Shown here in pieces: positions 59,439-64,000 of a stretch of 64,000 nucleotides of DNA. The DNA is from Chitinophaga flava (GTDB lineage: Bacteria > Bacteroidota > Bacteroidia > Chitinophagales > Chitinophagaceae): positions 2,852,001 to 2,916,000 of the forward strand of contig NZ_QFFJ01000002.1 in the NCBI RefSeq assembly GCF_003308995.1, in the 5' to 3' direction. The position numbers and the translations under genes were made by a program. Numbering within the stretch: position 1 is the stretch's first letter; every line of letters begins with the position of its first letter. Under the pieces are notes generated by a model. The model saw only the letters and a list, made by a program, of their open reading frames with translations. It did not search any database and had not been told where the DNA came from.

Positions 59439-59464
59439 TGCGGGCATTTCATGTGATGCCCGCA
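59439..59464 (+). promoter_or_regulatory. Hairpin directly before the P450 start
   Basis: TGCGGGCAT at 59439-59447 pairs perfectly with ATGCCCGCA at 59456-59464 around an 8-nt loop. It ends 4 bp before ATG 59469 (16 bp before the alternative ATG 59481). It would cover the ribosome-binding region if transcribed. Confidence 0.6.
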
Positions 59465-59468
59465 TAAA

Positions 59469-60653
59469 ATGCTATCACATATGGTTTCTCCTAATTCAAT
59501 TCCCTGGTTTGCAAAAATGAGAGCTGAAAATCCGGTTGTGTATGATCCGGAATTTGTTTTTTACTACGGCGTGCAAGGCGCATGGCAGATTTTTTCGCAT
59601 AAGGAAGCGAAACAAGTGTTGGGTGATTATAATTCCTTTTCCAATTTATTTATCCCTAACCTCGGCAAAAACATCATGGGCAGAAACCTCAACCAGAGCG
59701 ATCCGCCCGATCACAAAAAACTCCGTTCCCTGGTAGCCAAAGTGTTTGTACCATCGGTTATCTCCAAACATGCTGACTGGATCCGTCAGCAGTGCGAAGA
59801 CATTATCGACCCGCTGCTCGAAAGAGGGGAGATGGATTTTATCCATGATTTTGCCATTGCATTACCTAACCGCGTGATTGCCCAACTGCTCGGCATTCCG
59901 GCAGAAGATCATCAGCAGGTGCATAGCTGGGTTACCACTATCGTTACCAATGTAAAAACAATGGAAGAGATGCAGGCATCGTTTGCTGCGCAACAACAGA
60001 TTGCTGATTATCTCGACAAAATGGTTGAAATGAGAAGGATAGAACCCCAGGATGATCTGATCTCTCATCTGCTGGCGTCAGAAGTAAATGGTGAAAAGCT
60101 CAATAGCGAAGACTTGCTGGGCACAGTAGTAGGTATGTTCCTCGCTGGTTTTGAAACCACTTCTTCACTGCTGGGTAACATTGCCTATACTTTCTGTCAC
60201 CATCCGGAAGTACTGGATCACTACCTGGATCATCCCGAAGATTTTGACAATATTATCAATGAAGTATTGCGGGTGCTTCCTTCTGCCAAATCCATGACAA
60301 GGGTTGCCAAACATGATCTGGAGCTGCACGGGCAGCAGATCAAAAAAGGAGATTACCTTAACGTCTGGCTGATAGCTGCCAACCATGATCCTGAAGTGTT
60401 CCCTGAACCTGATAAGTTTGATTTCAGACGTTCTAATCACGCTGATAGCCTCAGTTTCGGACATGGTATCCATTACTGCTTTGGGGTGCCACTGGCTAAA
60501 ATGGAAACAGAAATAGCGTTAAAAGTAGTATTCTCCCGGATCAGAGATCTCCGGATAAAAGAGGGAGTGAAGATTGAAATGACGCCCAGTACAATTATTA
60601 CGGGCTTTACAAAATTACCGGTCACGTTCTCTACAGTGAACGTATATCAATAG
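59469..60653 (+). CDS. Cytochrome P450
   Basis: A 394-residue soluble bacterial P450. The I-helix motif is 'LAGFETTSSLLG' (residues 225 on; the Glu-Thr-Thr is the oxygen-activating group), the ExxR motif is in 'IINEVLRVLPS', and the heme loop is 'FGHGIHYCFG' with the ligand Cys at residue 337. The length is typical of class I P450s, which need separate ferredoxin partners; none are nearby. It converges on a terpene synthase with a 7-bp overlap of the stop regions and shares an upstream motif with it, so it probably oxidises the terpene product. ATG 59481 is an alternative start. Confidence 0.93.
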   Translation: MLSHMVSPNSIPWFAKMRAENPVVYDPEFVFYYGVQGAWQIFSHKEAKQVLGDYNSFSNLFIPNLGKNIMGRNLNQSDPPDHKKLRSLVAKVFVPSVISKHADWIRQQCEDIIDPLLERGEMDFIHDFAIALPNRVIAQLLGIPAEDHQQVHSWVTTIVTNVKTMEEMQASFAAQQQIADYLDKMVEMRRIEPQDDLISHLLASEVNGEKLNSEDLLGTVVGMFLAGFETTSSLLGNIAYTFCHHPEVLDHYLDHPEDFDNIINEVLRVLPSAKSMTRVAKHDLELHGQQIKKGDYLNVWLIAANHDPEVFPEPDKFDFRRSNHADSLSFGHGIHYCFGVPLAKMETEIALKVVFSRIRDLRIKEGVKIEMTPSTIITGFTKLPVTFSTVNVYQ

Positions 60654-61621
60654 GGGTTATATCTGGGAGTATCTGTAATACTCCAGTGAAAGAAGCCGGC
60701 GATCATTGTCTCTAGTCCGTTCACATACACTTGTATCCTTTTATTCAGCTCTTCCCCAAAATCCGGTAACGCCGCCCTGCAGGATACAAATTCTTTTATT
60801 TCATTATCATGAACAGATGCCGCCATCAACACTGCCTCTTCAAGGGTAGTGTTGTGGTGGTATTTGAGCATCATTACCAGATTATGCTCGTCGCCATGTT
60901 CCAGTTCCTTACGGAGTGAGAACAGGTCATTGGCCCAGCATACCACTCTTCTGGCGAGAGAGGTGAGGTGTACGATGGCTGGATGCTGCAGCACATACAT
61001 GGGCAGCCATACGCCGGTGGCCAGCTCATTGATATCGGTACCGATATTGGCTGCAGAAAAAAAGAGGCGCATATGCATGTATTGCGCCACCGTTGGATGT
61101 CTTTCCCTGTTTTTGTTGTTTTTGGCTTCCCAGATGGCCGCTTCGAAGGTGGCCTGTACGCTGATCTGGAACTGTGACTGCCAGCTGGGCCTGCTCATCG
61201 CATCCAGGCGGATACAGATATCACTGAGCGCATGGAAAAATTTGTTGTCGATGGCAGACACCTTGTGTTTGAGCACATACGAGAAGCCATCCACCAGTTG
61301 CTGGAGGTAATTTTCTTCCCGGATGTACGCGGTGGAAGGGTCTACATGGTCCAGTTGCTCGTCCAGCACAAACAGCCAGCTGTATAGATTGTCTATACAG
61401 CAGAGCAGTTCGAAGTCCGCTTCCGGCATCGTACGGCAGGTCATCCAGGCCATTTTATACCGGGCAAAATAACGTTCTTCCTCCGCGCTGTTCAGCAGCT
61501 GGTATTTGTGGAGGAAGTCGAACGTGTTGGTGGAAACGAGTTCCACGTAAGGACTGATACTGGTGGAAAAGGGGCAGTACAGCCTTGGAATGACAATCTT
61601 GGCAGTTTCGGTTTGATTCAT
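60647..61621 (-). CDS. Class I terpene synthase
   Basis: From ATG 61621 (324 residues); an in-frame TTG at 61633 is less likely. The aspartate-rich motif is 'LFVLDEQLDH' (DExxD, at residue 87 on this numbering) and the NSE triad is 'NDLFSLRKE' with N, S and E in the correct spacing (near residues 231-239). The RY pair at the C-terminus ('TPRYNPY') is also present, so the enzyme looks intact. These proteins cyclise a prenyl diphosphate (C10, C15 or C20) with Mg2+. Chitinophaga species are known to carry such enzymes. The product cannot be predicted. The P450 gene converges on it. Confidence 0.92.
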   Translation of the reverse strand: MNQTETAKIVIPRLYCPFSTSISPYVELVSTNTFDFLHKYQLLNSAEEERYFARYKMAWMTCRTMPEADFELLCCIDNLYSWLFVLDEQLDHVDPSTAYIREENYLQQLVDGFSYVLKHKVSAIDNKFFHALSDICIRLDAMSRPSWQSQFQISVQATFEAAIWEAKNNKNRERHPTVAQYMHMRLFFSAANIGTDINELATGVWLPMYVLQHPAIVHLTSLARRVVCWANDLFSLRKELEHGDEHNLVMMLKYHHNTTLEEAVLMAASVHDNEIKEFVSCRAALPDFGEELNKRIQVYVNGLETMIAGFFHWSITDTPRYNPY

Positions 61622-61634
61622 AAACAACGACAAT

Positions 61635-61646
61635 CGGTGATAAACA
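61635..61646 (-). promoter_or_regulatory. Shared 12-nt motif upstream of the terpene synthase
   Basis: On the sense strand of the terpene synthase the sequence is TGTTTATCACCG, identical to that at 59391-59402 before the P450 gene and in the same orientation to the gene. It ends 13 bp before the ATG, so it may lie in the leader or at the promoter. Confidence 0.6.
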
Positions 61647-61725
61647 AAAAGGTACCTATTCGCGCAGGTATACGCGAGTTAAAAAAAGGGAAACGGTTGA
61701 AACGGTTGTTGATATCTGCTTAAAA

Positions 61726-63543
61726 CTAATTTTTAACGATTGCTCCTGTTAGAAGGTTTTTCACTAATACATCAATCAGGATATTGAAGTCGATAGGCTT
61801 GATCATGTAATCGCAGGCCCCTTCCAGTAAAATTTCCTGAATATTTGTTTCATCGGTATCCGCCGATGCGGCTATGACAGGTATATTTTTTAAAGTGGGA
61901 TTTGATTTCAGTTCTATGAGCACATCCTTTCCCGATTTGCCGGGTAGGCTCATGTCGAGGATGATGATATCGGGCTGGTTAAAGGCTTTGTTGATGGCTT
62001 CTGGTCCGTTGTCGGCATGCATGATGGAGAAACCACGTTTGCTGAGCAGGAGAGACAGGTAACGCTGGGTCATGATGTCGTCTTCCACCACCAGTATCTT
62101 TTTACCTTCAAAGGAAATCAGGTTGTTTTCACGAAGCTCAATGGTAGCAGATTTGACTTCGCCGGTAAAGGGTACTAACGGTAAGGTGACTACGAATTCT
62201 GTTCCTTCTTCCATAATGCTGCGTACCTGGATGGTGCCACCCAGTATTTTTACGAGGTGATTGGTGATATTGAGGCCAAGGCCGCTGCCTTCGGCGAAGT
62301 TGATGGTGGTGCGGGTGAACTCCTTGAACAGGGTGGAGATCCTGTCAGGAGAAATGCCGGCGCCCTGGTCTTTTACGGCAACGTACCAGTGGGTATCGTC
62401 ACGGTAGATGCGGAGGAAGATACTGGTATTGGAACGGGTGAATTTGATAGCATTCACCAGGATGTTATTCACAATTTTTGTGAGCTTGATACTGTCTTCC
62501 AGGATGGCAGAAGGAAAGTTGGGTTGTACTTCCAGTTCTATCTTCACTCTTTTTTCATTGGCGAAATACTGGTAGATATTGACGATGTTGGTGATCCAGC
62601 TGAAGAGCAGGATGGATTCCTTTTTGACTTCGTCGAAGTTGCCGGTTTCCAGTTTACATTTGTCCTGGGTGTTATTGATCAGGCTTTGCAGGTTACGGCA
62701 GGCGATGAACAGATCTTCATCAATTTTTTTCTCGCTTTGGCCTTTGTCTTTGCCAGACAACAGTTTCAGCTGGGCGATGCTGTAGATGGCATTCAGCGGT
62801 GTTCTCAGTTCGTGTGTGAGTTCACGTACATAGATATTTTTAGCAGTAACAGCTTTTTCCAGATTGGCCGTTCTTTCCTTTACCTGTTGCTCCAATCGTG
62901 TATTGGCGGCATGCAGTTCGCGGTTGAGGGCGGTCAGCTGATGGTTACGCTGACTGATGGTACGAAACAGTTTTGCATTATAATGTACAAGAGATACCAG
63001 TGAAACGGAGGTAAGAGTCAGCACTGTAAATGCCGTACAATAATAGATGAAGTTGAGCATCGCGGGGCTAAAGTCCAGCGGCGGCACAAAATGCATAGAG
63101 CGGTTCAGCTCCAGGAATAAGAGGGATACTGCTGAAATAACCAGGCAATACGTCTGGGCGGCACCTACTTTGATAAAGGAGAGGCAGCAAATCAGCAGGA
63201 AAAGTGTCAGCCAGATTGGGTCCACAGCTGCAGAAAGAATAAGTCCGTAATAGATGATCGCCAGATTGATGATCATCTGAAGCGTAATCCCTGCGGCTAC
63301 ATGCTTTTTCTTTTTATTAAGATAAAGCACGCCGAAAAATACAACGCTTTCGATAACAGTCGCCACAAAAATGGAGAAGTATCCTGAAAGTATCCAATAG
63401 GCCGAACCGAGTCCCAAACTCAATAGAATCAGTAGAGCAGTAATAATGTTGATTTTGCTGATCCGGTGATTTTCCTCCTTTTCATAAAGGTTGCTGTTAC
63501 CTAAATGAAGGAGCGCTTTAAATAATACAGTGATTTCTTTCAT
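61726..63543 (-). CDS. Hybrid sensor histidine kinase/receiver
   Basis: A 605-residue inner-membrane protein. Residues 30-190 form about six membrane helices with no large periplasmic domain. A coiled coil (about 195-235) leads to HisKA ('YVRELTHELRTPLNAIYSIA', phospho-His 244), a HATPase_c domain ('LTKIVNNILVNAIKFTRSNT', 'VKDQGAGISP', 'GSGLGLNITNHLVKILGG') and a C-terminal receiver ('KILVVEDDIMTQRYLSLLLS', phospho-acceptor in 'IIILDMSLPGKSGKD', Lys in 'YMIKPIDF'). It has no output domain, so a phosphorelay through a separate Hpt protein is expected. No partner is adjacent. Confidence 0.93.
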   Translation of the reverse strand: MKEITVLFKALLHLGNSNLYEKEENHRISKINIITALLILLSLGLGSAYWILSGYFSIFVATVIESVVFFGVLYLNKKKKHVAAGITLQMIINLAIIYYGLILSAAVDPIWLTLFLLICCLSFIKVGAAQTYCLVISAVSLLFLELNRSMHFVPPLDFSPAMLNFIYYCTAFTVLTLTSVSLVSLVHYNAKLFRTISQRNHQLTALNRELHAANTRLEQQVKERTANLEKAVTAKNIYVRELTHELRTPLNAIYSIAQLKLLSGKDKGQSEKKIDEDLFIACRNLQSLINNTQDKCKLETGNFDEVKKESILLFSWITNIVNIYQYFANEKRVKIELEVQPNFPSAILEDSIKLTKIVNNILVNAIKFTRSNTSIFLRIYRDDTHWYVAVKDQGAGISPDRISTLFKEFTRTTINFAEGSGLGLNITNHLVKILGGTIQVRSIMEEGTEFVVTLPLVPFTGEVKSATIELRENNLISFEGKKILVVEDDIMTQRYLSLLLSKRGFSIMHADNGPEAINKAFNQPDIIILDMSLPGKSGKDVLIELKSNPTLKNIPVIAASADTDETNIQEILLEGACDYMIKPIDFNILIDVLVKNLLTGAIVKN

Positions 63544-63828
63544 CTGCAGTGCAAATTTTCATTGTTGAGGTTAGCTAGAGATGAGTCTTTTTATGGTTAT
63601 TCTGGGCGGTAGGACTGGAACCTTACAATCATATTCCATCCTGAGGTGTGTGTCGTTAAGCTAAATTTAACAAAAACTTGGCACATAATAGGGTAATTAT
63701 TTTAACATATTTAAAGATTAACAAAAAAACTGTTACGAATATACCCGCTTATGATGTTACCTCTCTATCCAGATTGAAATATTATTAATGTAAATGATTG
63801 AAATTCAGAATATTGATGTGCTCGCCTT

Positions 63829-64000
63829 TCATAAATTCACCCGGCAGGTTCCAGTGAAATAAGTCATTGCCTCACCGCCGATCTTAACAATTGTTCCCTG
63901 ATCGGCACAATACAAGGTACCTCCTCTGTCAGATAACTGCCGGGCCAGCAGCTCTTTTTTGCCCAGCTGCCCGCTCCAGTAAGGAATCAGCGAACAATGA
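63829..64000 (-). CDS. C-terminus of a PhzF-family isomerase-like protein (partial)
   Basis: The minus strand is open from the window edge to a TGA at 63829-63831 (56 codons seen). 'LIPYWSGQLGKKELLARQLS' followed by 'DRGGTLYCADQGTIVKIGGE' and AMTYFTG fits the C-terminus of PhzF-family proteins (PYWa..LGk..l.arQ.S.RGG.l......V.i.G.A......G). The catalytic Glu near the N-terminus lies outside the window. The AT-rich gap 63544-63828 between this gene and the hybrid kinase shows no other gene. Confidence 0.75.
   Translation of the reverse strand, partial: HCSLIPYWSGQLGKKELLARQLSDRGGTLYCADQGTIVKIGGEAMTYFTGTCRVNL

Noticed and set aside
1..64000. tRNA, rRNA and riboswitch genes
   Set aside because: No cloverleaf-like segment, rRNA stretch or known riboswitch core was recognised on either strand by eye. 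A dedicated covariance-model scan could still find a small RNA.

Overview
The window looks like chromosome from a Bacteroidota species, most likely Chitinophaga or a close relative in Chitinophagaceae. The signs are two SusC/SusD pairs, a FecR anti-sigma gene next to an STN-bearing SusC, a GldA/GldFG-type ABC system, RagB-type lipoproteins, an ECF sigma paired with a DGPF (YCII) protein, a terpene synthase with a P450, and dispersed 20-nt palindromes of REP type. The taxonomic call is inference; no rRNA or tRNA gene is visible.

Layout, 1-15 kb: a same-strand block starts with the tail of a probable ECF sigma factor, then FecR, SusC, SusD and a DUF4397-like lipoprotein. It continues with an ABC ATPase, a fused GldF-GldG-type permease, two tandem MutS-like ATPases without a mismatch-recognition domain, and an S41 peptidase. 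Tight spacing up to the second MutS-like gene suggests one surface-uptake/ABC unit, interrupted only by a REP cluster between the two MutS-like genes. 15-21.6 kb holds small regulatory and redox genes: a stand-alone S24/S26-like peptidase, a quinone-reductase-like flavoprotein with an AraC regulator, Crp/Fnr with DoxX, and a NarL-type two-component system overlapping a membrane protein. Two decayed gene remnants lie here.

21.6-33.2 kb: acyl-CoA synthetase, nagA, a GH9 hydrolase fused to a NodB-type deacetylase domain (next to nagA, suggesting chitin or chitooligosaccharide use), and a second SusCD pair on the minus strand. 33.6-40 kb: a protein with UBA-like repeats, an ECF42-type sigma factor with its DGPF partner, an alpha/beta hydrolase, a GNAT gene divergent from a MocR-type regulator, and a lipoprotein MsrB.

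40-48.4 kb: an OmpR/histidine kinase pair followed by a TolC-RND-MFP efflux operon. Both units carry the same 11-bp-spaced direct repeat upstream, so the response regulator probably controls itself and the pump. The RND subunit contains a canonical EF-hand loop. 48.4-52.3 kb: a three-gene unit (Hpt domain, unknown protein, pseudo-receiver protein) divergent from an orphan VgrG. 52.3-59.2 kb: TonB-dependent receptor with MarR, NTF2-like protein, LysR divergent from a thioredoxin-fold protein, a lipoprotein and a TPR protein.

59.2-64 kb: a cytochrome P450 and a class I terpene synthase face each other with a 7-bp overlap. They share an exact 12-nt upstream motif, which points to common control of a small terpenoid pathway. 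A hybrid histidine kinase follows, and the window ends inside a PhzF-family gene.
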